From Klebsiella sp. RHBSTW-00484 (GTDB lineage: Bacteria > Pseudomonadota > Gammaproteobacteria > Enterobacterales > Enterobacteriaceae), in NCBI RefSeq assembly GCF_013705725.1, contig NZ_CP055481.1, forward strand, positions 248,001 through 312,000: a DNA stretch of 64,000 nucleotides, in the 5' to 3' direction. The notes under the pieces were generated by a model. The model ran no database searches and had not been told where the DNA came from. It was given only the letters and a program-made list of their open reading frames with translations. Shown here one piece after another: positions 43,479 to 53,954 of this stretch (the stretch's first letter is position 1; each line of letters begins with the position of its first letter). The translations under genes were made by a program, and so were the position numbers.

Positions 43479-45590
43479 ATGAAAAAATCTCTTTTCTGGT
43501 TGCTGGTACTGGTGCTCTCGCCTATTGCCGTGCTGGTGGTGATCACGCCGATGGACAGCCAAAAGCAGTATATTTTTGGCTTGCTGAGCATCGGTATTCT
43601 CTTCGTCATGGGTTTTAGTAAAAACCGCAGCGTTTCGGTCATTATGGTCGTGACATCGCTGCTAATGTCGACCCGTTATATGTATTTCCGCCTGACGCAG
43701 ACCTTGCATTTTAACTCCACAATCGAGGCGATTCTGGGGATGGGGCTGTTCCTGGCAGAAGTCTATATCTGGGTGATGCTGCTGCTGAACTACCTGCAAA
43801 CGGTGTGGCCGCTGAAGCGCGAAATCGTCCCGCTGCCGGATGACATGAGCACCTGGCCGACGGTGGATATCTATATTCCGAGCTATAACGAACCGCTTGA
43901 TGTGGTGCGTGATACCGTGTTGGCCGCGCAGTGCATTGATTATCCAAAAGATAAATTAAAAATCTATTTACTGGATGATGGTAAGCGCAACGAATTTGCG
44001 GTATTCGCCGCCGACGTCGGGGTGGGGTATATCACCCGTAACGATAACAAACACGCTAAGGCGGGTAATCTCAACCACGCGATGACCCTGACCAACGGCG
44101 AGCTGATCTGCGTCTTTGACTGTGACCACGTTGCGACCCGCGTCTTCTTACAAGCGACGGTCGGCGGGTTCCTCAATGATCCGATGCTGGCGCTGGTGCA
44201 GACCCCGCACTACTTCTATTCGCCGGACCCGTTCGAGCGCAACCTCTCCGTGGGCCGCAATATCCCTAACGAAGGGATGCTGTTCTATGGCCCAATCCAG
44301 CAGGGTAACGATAACTGGAACGCGACCTTTTTCTGCGGCTCCTGCGCCGTGATTCGTCGCGCCGCGCTGGAGCAGATTGGCGGCTTTGCGGTAGAAACTG
44401 TCACCGAAGACGCCCACACCGCGCTGAAGTTCCAGCGTCTGGGCTGGAAATCGGCGTTCCTTGATATTCCGCTGGCGGCCGGTTTAGCCACTGAACGTCT
44501 GGTGGTGCACGTGATTCAGCGTACCCGCTGGGCGCGCGGGATGACGCAAATTTTCCGCCTCGATAACCCGTTACTGGGGCGTGGGCTGACGTTCCAGCAG
44601 CGTCTGTGCTACCTCAGCGCCATGCTTTACTATCAGTTTGCCCTGCCGCGCGTGGTGTTTGTTACCGCGCCGCTGGCTTACCTGCTGTTTAACCTGAATA
44701 TTATCTACTCCTCGGCGAGCCTGATTGTCTCCTACGCGTTGCCGCATCTATTCCTGGCGATCTACGTGGGATCGCGGATGAACGGCCGCTATCGCTACAG
44801 CTTCTGGGGGGAAATCTACGATATCGTGTTGGCCTTCCACCTGGTGCTGCCGACGCTGGTGACGATGATTTTCCCCAAACGCGGAAAATTCAACGTGACC
44901 GATAAGGGCGGCCTGCTGGACGTTGGCTACTTCGACTTTACCGTCGTCAGGCCGCATCTGGTCGTTGCCTGCCTGCTGGGCCTGGGTGTAGTGGTCGGCA
45001 TCGTCCGCGCTGTCGGCCACGACTATTTTGGTTCAGATCCTAACGTTATTGCGCTCAACGTTGGCTGGGGAATTTACAGCCTGATCTTCCTGCTGGCCGC
45101 CATTGCCGTGGCGCGCGAAACCCGACAGGTGCGCAAAACGATTCGTATCGATGTCGATATTCCGGTGCTTATCCACTACGCCAGCGGCATTGTCTCGCGT
45201 AGCCACACCGCCGACCTGTCGATGGGCGGCTGCCGCATTAGCGCGCCGGATAAGCGTCACCAGCAGGATGAGATTGAAGAGATTGAGCTGATTCTCCAGT
45301 CAGGCGCTATCTCGATTCCCGTCCGCCAGGTGACCGCTGACGATCGCTTTATTCGTCTGCAATTCGATGAAAACATTCCACTTTCACGCCGTCGCGAACT
45401 GGTGCGCGTGGTGCTGGCCCGCGCCGATGCGTGGATTAATCCGCCACGCCCGCAGGACAACCCGTTCCGCTCTTTCGTCACCATTTTGCGTTGTGTGTTT
45501 GAACTGTTCTGGCTGACGTGGAAAACGCGCCGCAGTCAGCGTCGCCAGCCGCCTGCTGCGAAGCCCGCGCAGGAGGATGGTCACCTATGA
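43479..45590 (+). CDS. bcsA: Cellulose synthase catalytic subunit BcsA, operon 1 (short form)
   Basis: Inner-membrane GT2 synthase of 703 residues that polymerises UDP-glucose and extrudes the glucan. The catalytic D,D,D,Q-x-x-R-W set is complete: LLDDGKRNE, FDCDHVATR, TEDAHT and QRTRW. The C-terminal PilZ domain has RKTIR and DLSMGG for c-di-GMP. It lacks the about 150-residue N-terminal extension of the E. coli-type enzyme. Spans lie at about residues 5-110 and 380-540. Its stop overlaps the start of bcsB (ATGA). Confidence 0.95.
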   Translation: MKKSLFWLLVLVLSPIAVLVVITPMDSQKQYIFGLLSIGILFVMGFSKNRSVSVIMVVTSLLMSTRYMYFRLTQTLHFNSTIEAILGMGLFLAEVYIWVMLLLNYLQTVWPLKREIVPLPDDMSTWPTVDIYIPSYNEPLDVVRDTVLAAQCIDYPKDKLKIYLLDDGKRNEFAVFAADVGVGYITRNDNKHAKAGNLNHAMTLTNGELICVFDCDHVATRVFLQATVGGFLNDPMLALVQTPHYFYSPDPFERNLSVGRNIPNEGMLFYGPIQQGNDNWNATFFCGSCAVIRRAALEQIGGFAVETVTEDAHTALKFQRLGWKSAFLDIPLAAGLATERLVVHVIQRTRWARGMTQIFRLDNPLLGRGLTFQQRLCYLSAMLYYQFALPRVVFVTAPLAYLLFNLNIIYSSASLIVSYALPHLFLAIYVGSRMNGRYRYSFWGEIYDIVLAFHLVLPTLVTMIFPKRGKFNVTDKGGLLDVGYFDFTVVRPHLVVACLLGLGVVVGIVRAVGHDYFGSDPNVIALNVGWGIYSLIFLLAAIAVARETRQVRKTIRIDVDIPVLIHYASGIVSRSHTADLSMGGCRISAPDKRHQQDEIEEIELILQSGAISIPVRQVTADDRFIRLQFDENIPLSRRRELVRVVLARADAWINPPRPQDNPFRSFVTILRCVFELFWLTWKTRRSQRRQPPAAKPAQEDGHL

Positions 45591-47995
45591 AACGTTTAAC
45601 GACGCTTGCGCTACTGGTCGGAATGTTCTCCGCGCCTGCGCTACATAGTGAAGAAACGCCTGCGGACTCGTTGCCGCAGCTCAATTTCCCGCTGTTTAAC
45701 GCGGGGGTCGACAGCGCGCCAGTTGCTGACCCCGCGCCTGCGGATGAATCGAATTCGTCGGCCGACACGGAGAATTCCGCGCAACCGGCTTCACTGCCCG
45801 CGATGCCGCCTCCGGTCACCCCCAGCGTACCTGATACGGTGCCATTAACCCCGATTGTGGGCGGGGACCTGAACCTGGTGCAGATGGGAATGCCGGACGG
45901 CATCATCCTCAGCGGCGGACAAAGCCAGGGCGGCGCTGATTTTACGTTGCCTTCCGATCAGGTGGTGACGCATGCCCAGCTGATGTTGGAGGTTAAGGTC
46001 TCGCCGGAGATGGCCACCCGTAACGCCACGTTGCAATTAATGCTCAACGGTCAGCCACTCGGTACCTTGCCGCTGGGAGCTGACGGGGAAGATATTTCAC
46101 ACTACCAGCTGGATATTCCGGCTGCGCTGATGGTATCGAGCAATAACCTGAGCTTTAAGATTAACGACGGCGACGCCATGCAGTGTCGCCTCGATATTCA
46201 TGACACGTCGCGAGTGACGATTTTGCCCACCTCGCACTTTAGTTGGGAGAGTCAGCAGCTCAATATCAGCAATGATTTAAGCCACTTCCCGCGTCCGTTC
46301 TTCGACAGCATGCAGATGACCCCGGCGGATATTGCTATCGCTTACCCGGAAAAACCGACGGCGGACGTCTTCAGCGCAGCGGCGCTGGTGTCGTCATGGC
46401 TGGGTATTCAGGCCGATTATCGCGGTATTGCATTCGACGCACTGCGCGATCGATTGCCGGAGAAGCACGGCATTATTATTGGTCATCCCGGCGAGCAGGT
46501 TGGCGGCCTGACGCTGCCGCAAACCGATAAACCGTTGTTGCAGATCGTTGAGAACCCCGGCAACCCGGCCTATAAGCTGCTGCTGATCGTCGGCCAAAAT
46601 GACGCTGCGCTGCGGATGGCGGCCTGGCGGCTGACTCGCGGCGATTTTGCCCCGCAGACCCCCAGCTTGAATGTGGATCCGCAGGCTATTCCGGTCGGCA
46701 AACCGTATGATGCGCCGCGCTGGATCCCAACCGATCGTCCGGTAAAAATCAGTGAATTGATCCGCCAGGATCAAAGCATGACCGTCAGCGGCGTGTGGCA
46801 TGAGCCGCTGCGCGTGGCCTTCCGCGCCGCGCCGGACCTCTATCTGTGGGATGGCGAAACCATTCCTTTGCAGATTGGCTATCGTTTCCCGTCGGAAAAC
46901 TGGATCAATGAGGATAAATCGCTGCTGAGCGTGACGCTCAACAATACTTTCCTTAACAACTTGCCGATGAACAAGCAGGGGCCGCTGGAGAAACTCTGGC
47001 GTCACATGGGCGGCGATGCGCGTCAGGAGCGTTTTACCATCCCGTTAGCGCCGTATCTGATTTACGGTGATAACCAGCTTTCGCTCTATTTCAATCTGGT
47101 GCCGAAGGATAACGCGCCCTGTGCGGTGCTGATGAATAGCAATATTAAGAGCCGAATCACTGATGATTCGTGGATTGATTTGAGCAGTACGCGACACTTC
47201 TCGCTGCTGCCCAATCTCTCCTATTTTGTCGGTGCTTCGTTCCCGTTCTCGCGGCTGGCGGACTACTCGCAAACCACCCTGCTGCTCCCGGAGAGGCCTT
47301 CGGAAACCCAGGTGGCGACAATGCTGAATCTGGCCGCCCGTTCGGGTAATTCGACCGGTAAAGCGCTGGCCAATAACCGCGTGGTGCTGGGTATTCCTGA
47401 AGGCGGTGCGAATTCGTCGTTGTTGCGCGATCGTGACGTACTGGCGGTGAGCTCGCTGGACCAGAAAGCGTTTAACCAGCGTCTGCTGGCCGATTCCCCC
47501 TATAACCCGGTTGATAATCTGCTGAGCGTGCGCGAACCGGCATTGTGGCCAAAAATCCAGCGCAAGCTGAGCGGTGACTGGGCTTCCGACGGTGTGGATG
47601 CTGACCGCTACTTCTCTTCCAGCAGCGCCTGGCGTGGGTTCATCAGCTACCGCTCGCCGTGGAACCCGAAGCGGGTGGTGGTGGTGGCGATGGCCAGCAA
47701 CGACGATCAGCTATCGAAGCTGGAAGATGACCTTAATTCACCGCGTATTAACGCCGGTATTCGCGGCGATACGGCGGTGATCACCAGCGATAACGGTGTG
47801 CGCAGTTTCCAGGTCAGCACGCCGTTCCCCAGCGGTCAGATGCCGTGGTACATGATGGCGGTGTGGTATGCCAACCAACACTCCGGACTGCTGGCGGTGC
47901 TGGGGCTGATTGTTACGTCGATTCTGGGGCTGGCGCTGACCGCGATGTTTAAACGTCATGCCCGTAAGCGCCTGGGTTCGGGGGATAGCCAATGA
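45587..47995 (+). CDS. bcsB: Cellulose synthase periplasmic subunit BcsB, operon 1
   Basis: An 802-residue periplasmic subunit anchored by one C-terminal span (SGLLAVLGLIVTSILGLAL, residues about 765-785). It has a signal peptide (MKRLTTLALLVGMFSAPALH), a proline-rich linker, and then alternating carbohydrate-binding and flavodoxin-like domains (VGGDLNLVQMGMPDGIILSG, PYDAPRWIPTDRPV, DNAPCAVLMNSNIKSRITDD). The start at 45587 follows AGGAGG; an upstream frame to 45518 lies inside bcsA. It overlaps both bcsA and bcsC by four bases. Confidence 0.92.
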   Translation: MKRLTTLALLVGMFSAPALHSEETPADSLPQLNFPLFNAGVDSAPVADPAPADESNSSADTENSAQPASLPAMPPPVTPSVPDTVPLTPIVGGDLNLVQMGMPDGIILSGGQSQGGADFTLPSDQVVTHAQLMLEVKVSPEMATRNATLQLMLNGQPLGTLPLGADGEDISHYQLDIPAALMVSSNNLSFKINDGDAMQCRLDIHDTSRVTILPTSHFSWESQQLNISNDLSHFPRPFFDSMQMTPADIAIAYPEKPTADVFSAAALVSSWLGIQADYRGIAFDALRDRLPEKHGIIIGHPGEQVGGLTLPQTDKPLLQIVENPGNPAYKLLLIVGQNDAALRMAAWRLTRGDFAPQTPSLNVDPQAIPVGKPYDAPRWIPTDRPVKISELIRQDQSMTVSGVWHEPLRVAFRAAPDLYLWDGETIPLQIGYRFPSENWINEDKSLLSVTLNNTFLNNLPMNKQGPLEKLWRHMGGDARQERFTIPLAPYLIYGDNQLSLYFNLVPKDNAPCAVLMNSNIKSRITDDSWIDLSSTRHFSLLPNLSYFVGASFPFSRLADYSQTTLLLPERPSETQVATMLNLAARSGNSTGKALANNRVVLGIPEGGANSSLLRDRDVLAVSSLDQKAFNQRLLADSPYNPVDNLLSVREPALWPKIQRKLSGDWASDGVDADRYFSSSSAWRGFISYRSPWNPKRVVVVAMASNDDQLSKLEDDLNSPRINAGIRGDTAVITSDNGVRSFQVSTPFPSGQMPWYMMAVWYANQHSGLLAVLGLIVTSILGLALTAMFKRHARKRLGSGDSQ

Positions 47996-50900
47996 AAAGA
48001 GTTAGCAAAATGAATAACAAGGCGGCCCGTCAATTCACAACGCTGTGTCTGTCCGGTGCGCTGACGCTTGGCGCGTTTGGCGAAGCGCAGGCGGCAGGCA
48101 ACGATGCGGCGCTACAGGCGCTCTTTGCACAAGCCAACTACTGGCATGAAAAGTCCCACGACGAGCTGGCGATGGAATCGCTGCAAAAAGTGTTGTCGGT
48201 CGATGCCAACAACACTCAGGCGCTGTACCTGATGGCGCTCTGGGCGCAGCAGGGGGGAAATCTTCAGGCGGCGGCCCAGTGGCGAGCGCGGCTGGAGAAA
48301 GCGGCACCTAATAGCCCCGGATTGCAGGATTTAGACAGCGCTAAAAAAATGGCGCAGGTGCCGCAGGGGCAGCTCAATCTGGCCAGGCAGCAGGCGCGGA
48401 GCGGCAATGTCCCCGCCGCGCTGGCGACCTGGCGGAGCATGTTCAACGGCAACACGCCACCGTCGGGACTGGCGGCGGAATACTACATGACGATGGCCAG
48501 CGATAAGTCGCTCTATCCGCAGGCGCTGAGCGAGCTGCGTCAGTACGTTGCACAGCATCCGCAGGAAAACGGGCCGCGCGTGGCGTTGGGCAAGGTGCTG
48601 ACCTGGCGCGAAGACTCCCGCCGGGAAGGGATCTCCATGCTGGAGCCGATGGCCAGCGGCAGCAAAGAAGCCGATAGCGGTCTGCGTCAGGCGCTGCTGT
48701 GGATGGGGCCGCAGGCGGGTGATGAGCCGTTCTATGATACCTGGATGCAGCGCCACCCGCAGGATACTGAAGTACAAAACTATTTTCGCGAACGGCGCAG
48801 TGGTCAGGCGCGTGGGCAGGGTTACTCTGACCTCAACAGCGGTAATACCGCTGCGGCGAAGCAGCAGTTTGAACAGGTTCTGCAAACCAACCCTCAGGAT
48901 GCGGACGCGCTGGCAGGGATGGGCTATATCGCCCAGCGCAGTGGTGATTTTCAGGCGGCTTCTCAGTATCTGAGCCGGGCGGCGGACCTCGGCGGCGATG
49001 CTTCACAAACCCGGCGTCAGCAGGCGACGGATGCGCTATTTTACGGCCAGCTCGCCCAGGCGCAGCAGGCTTACAAGCAGGGTAATATCAGCCAGGCGCT
49101 GGCGATCTCCGCACCGCTGGCGCAGCAGGGCGGAACGCAAGGGACGGCGGCGAAGCTGTTTCGTGCTGACGTTTTACGCCACAACAAAGACCTGCCGCAG
49201 GCTGAGCAAACGCTGCGTGCGTTGCTCAACGAGCAGCCGCAAAATGGCCCGGCGCGGGAGAATCTCTACTACGTTCTGCGCGATCAGAATAAAACCGCAG
49301 AAGCGCAGACGGTGCTGCGCACGCTGCCGGAAAGCCTGCAGCAAAAACTACAGCCGCGAGTGGTCACCGGGATGCCGGGGGATTCGCTGCGCCGGCAGGC
49401 ACAGGAACAGGCCAGCAGCGGCAACGTGGCGGGCGCAATCGCCACGCTACGCCAGGGTGTCTCCCGCTATCCGGACGATACCTGGATGCGTCTCGACCTG
49501 GCCCGGTTGCTGCAAAAATCGGGTAACGACGGCGAAGCAAACTCGATTATGGCCGCCGCTTATCGCCCCGGCGCCAGCAGTAATTCGCTGTACGCCGCCG
49601 CGCTTTTTGCCAGCGAGAACGGCGGCTGGCAGCAGGCGCAAACGCTGCTGGCAAGAATTCCTCCCGCTAGCCAGACCAGCCAGATGCGTGATCTGCATCA
49701 GCGGGTGAACTACAACCTGCAGCTGGCAACGGCGCAAAGCTATCTGGCGCAGGGTAACACCGTTGCGGCCTCCAATACGCTCAGGGCGATGGCCGCAACG
49801 CCGCCAAAAGCCCCGGCGGATGTCGGAAAACTGGCACGCCTGCTGGCTCAAAGCGGCGATGTCACCACCGCGGTATCGCTGGTGCGCAACAATATTAACG
49901 GCGGTATCTCGGGCAATGCCGGGGATTACGCCGACCAGGTGACAGTGCTTAACCAGGCGGGCCTGACCAATGAAGCGCAGAGGCTGCTAACCAACCCGCA
50001 GCTACAGGCGAGCAGTACGCCGACGCAGCTGGCCAGCATTCGCAACGGTTACGTGATTAACGAAGTGGATCATCTGCGTGAGCAGGGCAACTACGCGGCG
50101 GCGTATGACAAGCTGATGGGCGCGATGCAAAGCGACCCGCAAAATACCGACCTGATGTTCGCTATGGCGCGTCTCTATCAGAGCGGCAAAATGAACAAAG
50201 AGGCCGGGGTAGTCTATGACTATCTGATGACCCGCGATACGCCGACCCAGGATGCGCGCAGCGGAGCGATTGATGTCGCGCTGTCGGCGGGTGACAACGA
50301 TCGGGCCGAACAACTGGCGGGCGGACTGCGTCCGGATAACTCGCCTGACCGTTTGCTGCTGCTGGCGCGCGTCGCTGAATCGCAGGGGCATCACCAGCAG
50401 GCGATGACTTACCTGCGCAGCGCGCGCGGCAGGTTGTTGGGACAACAGAGCAGCAATAGCGCGCAAACGCCCACCGTGGGCGGCGTGCTGGCGGCAGATA
50501 ACCCGTTTATCGGCGTTTCTCGCACCCCCACGACAACGCGCAGCGCTTCCACCTACGGGCAATATATGCCATGGCAGGTTTCCCAGGTCTCTACGGGGGA
50601 AGGCAGCACGCTGCCGGGGATCCAGCGTCCTGACCTGCCGGTTGAAACCGCGCAGACCCGCATGCTGCGCCAGGTGGATACCATGATGGAGACGTTGCAG
50701 GAAAAAACCGGCACCTGGCTGCAGGGCGGCATGGAAGTCCGCGGTCGCGATGGCGAATCCGGCACCAGCAAGCTCACTGAAATGAAAACGCCGCTAACCT
50801 GGTCCTCCTCACCGTTTGGTGATTCGCGTTTCGACTTTACCGTCACGCCGATTACGTTGAATGCCGGTACGGCAACCGGCGACGCCTGGCGGCGCTACGG

Positions 50901-52044
50901 TGCAAACCCGCTTTCTAATGCGGTTTCGAATATGGTTTCTACCGCCACCAGCGAACAGGCGGCGATTGCGGCGATGACCGATACCGAGCGCACGACTTAC
51001 TTTGCCAGCAATCCGGGGGCGGAGGCCTTAAGCGATCTGGGTACGCTGAATGCCTCAGATTTTAACGCCACTACCAGTAGCGGCATGGAGAATCTGGCGA
51101 AACTGGGGACCTATGACTCCGGGCAGGTTGCCAGCTATCTGTCTTCTTCAAACCTGAAACCTAACGTTGATCAGGCCAGCGGCTCGACGGATTCGCAGAA
51201 GGCGAACGGCGTGGAACTGGCGCTGGCGCTGAGCGGCGATCAATACCGCGTCGATATCGGCAGTACCCCGCTGGGTCAGGATCTTAATACTGTCGTGGGC
51301 GGCGTGAAGTGGTCGCCGAAGTTGACCAATTATCTGTCGCTAATTTTCACCGGCGAGCGTCGTTCGCTGACCGATAGCCTGCTCTCTTACGTAGGCCTGA
51401 AGGATTCCTACTCTGGCAAAACCTGGGGGCAGGTGACCAAAAATGGCGGCACCCTGCAACTGAGCTATGACGATGGCGATGCGGGTTTTTACGTCGGCGG
51501 CGGAGGCTATAGCTACCTTGGTCAAAACGTCGCTAGCAACACCAGCATTAACGCCAACGCCGGGGTTTACCTGCGGCCTTATCACGATGAGTATCGTCAG
51601 TTGCAAACCGGGTTGAGTATGAGCTGCATGGATTACTCGAAAAACCTGAGCTACTTCACCTATGGGCAAGGGGGTTACTTCAGCCCGCAGAACTACGTTA
51701 GCGTGTCGCTGCCGGTCAGCCTGACGGAAAAATATGATAACTGGACGATGAAGCTCGGTGGCTCGGTGGGCTACCAATCTTACAGCCAGGATAAGAGCGC
51801 TTATTTCCCGACTAACTCCGAATGGCAGCAGACGCTTGAGACCGCGGTGACCAATGGTTTTGCCAAAGAAGCCTACTATTCAGCGACGTCGAAGAGCGGG
51901 ATCGGCTACACCCTACGCGCCGGAGCGGATTACAAAGTCAACAAACAGATGTCGCTCGGCGGCCAGATTGGCTATGACACCTTCGGCGATTATAACGAAA
52001 GCACCGCCGGCCTCTATATCCGCTACATGCTGGGAGACAACTGA
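47992..52044 (+). CDS. bcsC: Cellulose export outer-membrane protein BcsC, operon 1 (enlarged)
   Basis: A 1,350-residue exporter. A signal peptide (to about residue 35, GEAQAAGND) precedes a long TPR superhelix (about residues 40-860, for example NNTQALYLMALWAQQGGNLQ and NPQDADALAGMGYIAQRSGD), then a C-terminal 16-strand barrel (VYLRPYHDEYRQLQTGLSM, YIRYMLGDN). It is about 190 residues longer than the E. coli protein. Much of the difference is an alanine/serine/threonine-rich stretch at about residues 970-1082 between the first barrel strands. A second ATG at 48010 is also possible. Confidence 0.92.
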   Translation: MKRVSKMNNKAARQFTTLCLSGALTLGAFGEAQAAGNDAALQALFAQANYWHEKSHDELAMESLQKVLSVDANNTQALYLMALWAQQGGNLQAAAQWRARLEKAAPNSPGLQDLDSAKKMAQVPQGQLNLARQQARSGNVPAALATWRSMFNGNTPPSGLAAEYYMTMASDKSLYPQALSELRQYVAQHPQENGPRVALGKVLTWREDSRREGISMLEPMASGSKEADSGLRQALLWMGPQAGDEPFYDTWMQRHPQDTEVQNYFRERRSGQARGQGYSDLNSGNTAAAKQQFEQVLQTNPQDADALAGMGYIAQRSGDFQAASQYLSRAADLGGDASQTRRQQATDALFYGQLAQAQQAYKQGNISQALAISAPLAQQGGTQGTAAKLFRADVLRHNKDLPQAEQTLRALLNEQPQNGPARENLYYVLRDQNKTAEAQTVLRTLPESLQQKLQPRVVTGMPGDSLRRQAQEQASSGNVAGAIATLRQGVSRYPDDTWMRLDLARLLQKSGNDGEANSIMAAAYRPGASSNSLYAAALFASENGGWQQAQTLLARIPPASQTSQMRDLHQRVNYNLQLATAQSYLAQGNTVAASNTLRAMAATPPKAPADVGKLARLLAQSGDVTTAVSLVRNNINGGISGNAGDYADQVTVLNQAGLTNEAQRLLTNPQLQASSTPTQLASIRNGYVINEVDHLREQGNYAAAYDKLMGAMQSDPQNTDLMFAMARLYQSGKMNKEAGVVYDYLMTRDTPTQDARSGAIDVALSAGDNDRAEQLAGGLRPDNSPDRLLLLARVAESQGHHQQAMTYLRSARGRLLGQQSSNSAQTPTVGGVLAADNPFIGVSRTPTTTRSASTYGQYMPWQVSQVSTGEGSTLPGIQRPDLPVETAQTRMLRQVDTMMETLQEKTGTWLQGGMEVRGRDGESGTSKLTEMKTPLTWSSSPFGDSRFDFTVTPITLNAGTATGDAWRRYGANPLSNAVSNMVSTATSEQAAIAAMTDTERTTYFASNPGAEALSDLGTLNASDFNATTSSGMENLAKLGTYDSGQVASYLSSSNLKPNVDQASGSTDSQKANGVELALALSGDQYRVDIGSTPLGQDLNTVVGGVKWSPKLTNYLSLIFTGERRSLTDSLLSYVGLKDSYSGKTWGQVTKNGGTLQLSYDDGDAGFYVGGGGYSYLGQNVASNTSINANAGVYLRPYHDEYRQLQTGLSMSCMDYSKNLSYFTYGQGGYFSPQNYVSVSLPVSLTEKYDNWTMKLGGSVGYQSYSQDKSAYFPTNSEWQQTLETAVTNGFAKEAYYSATSKSGIGYTLRAGADYKVNKQMSLGGQIGYDTFGDYNESTAGLYIRYMLGDN

Positions 52045-52046
52045 TC

Positions 52047-52520
52047 ATGACGGAGAATAATAATGCGCTGGTGACGACCTGGTTTCAGCAGCAGCAAACG
52101 CCTGCCGGATGGTTCGATCTGCTGCTGATTATGGTTGATGGCATGGTTAACAACGCTGGAGAACTGGAGAGCCAGCCCTTCCTGCGTCAGATGGGGGAGG
52201 CGTTGGCTGATGAGCATCCGTTGCCGGAATCGGAGACGGTCGGGCAACTGGAGGCCAATATCAATGCTCAGCTGAGCCGTTTCCAGTGGGGGCTTGTCAC
52301 CGTTGACGTTAGCGACGATGGCCTGCGATTACGCCATCAGGCGCTGCCGGTGAGCCGCGATGAAGCGCGTCGCGTCCGCTGGTGTAATGCATTTTGTGCC
52401 ATACTCGAGGGGCTTTATTCCCGCTGGCTACAGGGGCAGGGCGGTGGTGCGCACGTTGTATTACAGCGCGAGCGGCTGTTTTCGGTCTCTGACGTTCAGT
52501 TTCTTTACTTCCATCCATAA
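52047..52520 (+). CDS. bcsD: Cellulose synthase subunit BcsD
   Basis: A 157-residue protein of the BcsD family, found in type I cellulose loci (Komagataeibacter and some enterobacteria) but absent from E. coli. It begins MTENNNALVTTWFQQQQTPA and has WGLVTVDVSDDGLRLRHQAL and a helical end with RWCNAFCAILEGLYSRWL. BcsD rings help align glucan chains into crystalline fibrils in Komagataeibacter. It starts two bases after bcsC. Confidence 0.85.
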   Translation: MTENNNALVTTWFQQQQTPAGWFDLLLIMVDGMVNNAGELESQPFLRQMGEALADEHPLPESETVGQLEANINAQLSRFQWGLVTVDVSDDGLRLRHQALPVSRDEARRVRWCNAFCAILEGLYSRWLQGQGGGAHVVLQRERLFSVSDVQFLYFHP

Positions 52521-52531
52521 CGGGTGAATTT

Positions 52532-53530
52532 ATGTCCTTGCGTGCTTTAGCTGCGGTCGTGGTGACGACGGTAATGATGCTTCCCCACGCGTGGGCCGAT
52601 ACGGCGTGGGAAAACTATAAATCGCGTTTTATGATGCCTGATGGGCGCATTGTTGATACTGGCAACGGCAATGTGTCGCACACTGAAGGGCAGGGTTTTG
52701 CCATGCTGCTGGCGGTAGCGAATAACGATCGCCCGGCGTTTGACGCGCTATGGCAATGGACCGATAAAACGCTACGTAACAAAGACAATGGGTTGTTTTA
52801 CTGGCGCTATAATCCGGTGGCACCCAACCCGGTGGCAGATAAAAACAACGCCACCGATGGCGATACGATGATTGCCTGGGCGCTGCTGCGCGCGCAGCAG
52901 CAATGGCATGAAAGATCCTACGGCACGGCCTCTGATGCTATAACCGCTTCGCTACTCAAACACACGGTGGTCACCTTCGGCGGGCGTCAGGTGATGCTTC
53001 CTGGCGCGAAGGGATTTTATCTCAACGACCATCTCAATCTTAATCCATCCTACTTTATCTTTCCGGCCTGGCAGGCCTTCGCCGCGCGTACGCATTTGAC
53101 CGCCTGGCGAAAGCTGCAAACCGATGGCCAGGCGCTGCTGGGGAAAATGGCGTGGGGGAAATCGCAGCTTCCCAGCGACTGGGTCGCCTTAAGAGCTGAC
53201 GGCAAGATGGAACCGGCAAAAGAGTGGCCGACGCGCATGAGCTACGATGCGATTCGCATCCCGCTGTATGTCTACTGGAATGACCCGCAAAGCAGCCTGC
53301 TGACGCCGTGGAAAACCTGGTTCCGGAGCTATCCGCGTCTGCAAACGCCGGCGTGGATCAACGTCAATACCAATGAAGTCGCACCGTGGTTTATGACCGG
53401 CGGGCTGCTGGCGGTGCGCGATTTAACGCTTGCTGAAGAACAGGCCGAAACCCAGATTAGCGCTCAGGATGATTACTACTCCGCCAGCCTTAAGCTGCTG
53501 GTGTGGCTGGCTAATAAAGACCGCCAATAA
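52532..53530 (+). CDS. bcsZ: Endo-1,4-beta-glucanase BcsZ (GH8), operon 1
   Basis: A 332-residue periplasmic cellulase of glycoside hydrolase family 8. It has a signal peptide cut after HAWA (about residue 22), the catalytic Glu in SHTEGQGFAMLLAVAN and Asp residues in NATDGDTMIAWALLRAQQ and SYDAIRIPLYVYWN. It trims mis-made glucan in the periplasm. Last gene of the bcsO-Q-A-B-C-D-Z operon. E. coli BcsZ is 368 residues, so this form is shorter. Confidence 0.93.
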   Translation: MSLRALAAVVVTTVMMLPHAWADTAWENYKSRFMMPDGRIVDTGNGNVSHTEGQGFAMLLAVANNDRPAFDALWQWTDKTLRNKDNGLFYWRYNPVAPNPVADKNNATDGDTMIAWALLRAQQQWHERSYGTASDAITASLLKHTVVTFGGRQVMLPGAKGFYLNDHLNLNPSYFIFPAWQAFAARTHLTAWRKLQTDGQALLGKMAWGKSQLPSDWVALRADGKMEPAKEWPTRMSYDAIRIPLYVYWNDPQSSLLTPWKTWFRSYPRLQTPAWINVNTNEVAPWFMTGGLLAVRDLTLAEEQAETQISAQDDYYSASLKLLVWLANKDRQ

Positions 53531-53796
53531 ACTGTGGAATGCGCCTCGCATGATGGATAAAGGTGAGGTGCTGGCATCAGGTCCGGGCAGTAGAATCGTC
53601 GACAAGCCGGGGTTGCCCGGTGAGGCGCAATGTTGCGGGGGCTTGAACCCCGGCGGCATAGATGAATTGGTTGCTGGAAAGAGAAAACCCCCGCACGTTG
53701 TTTTGTAAAAACCTGGCAACGTTTCGGGGGCTAACCTCGCATCTAGACAATTCGAGGATAGCCGCGAACGGTTGCCATTGCAACAAAGGCGGCTGT

Positions 53797-53904
53797 ATGA
53801 CGCTCGCTCAGTTAGGCCTGGTGCTCTGGGACGATCTGGCGGCTCCGGTGCTGGCTGGCATTCTTGTCAGTATCATCGTGGGCTGGATGGATAGCCGGAA
53901 GTAA
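53797..53904 (+). CDS. Ldr-family type I toxin, copy 1
   Basis: A 35-residue hydrophobic peptide, MTLAQLGLVLWDDLAAPVLA followed by GILVSIIVGWMDSRK, close to E. coli LdrD (same length, same DLAAPV-AGIL core and basic end). It inserts in the inner membrane. The upstream CCCCCGCACGTTGTTTTG region is where the antisense Rdl RNA acts in E. coli; an antisense transcript is expected here but its ends were not located. E. coli ldrD also lies next to bcsG. Confidence 0.85.
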   Translation: MTLAQLGLVLWDDLAAPVLAGILVSIIVGWMDSRK

Positions 53905-53954
53905 CCGGCCTGTGGGTATCAGTCTGCCTTGAATGGCAGCATGCGCCCGGACGG

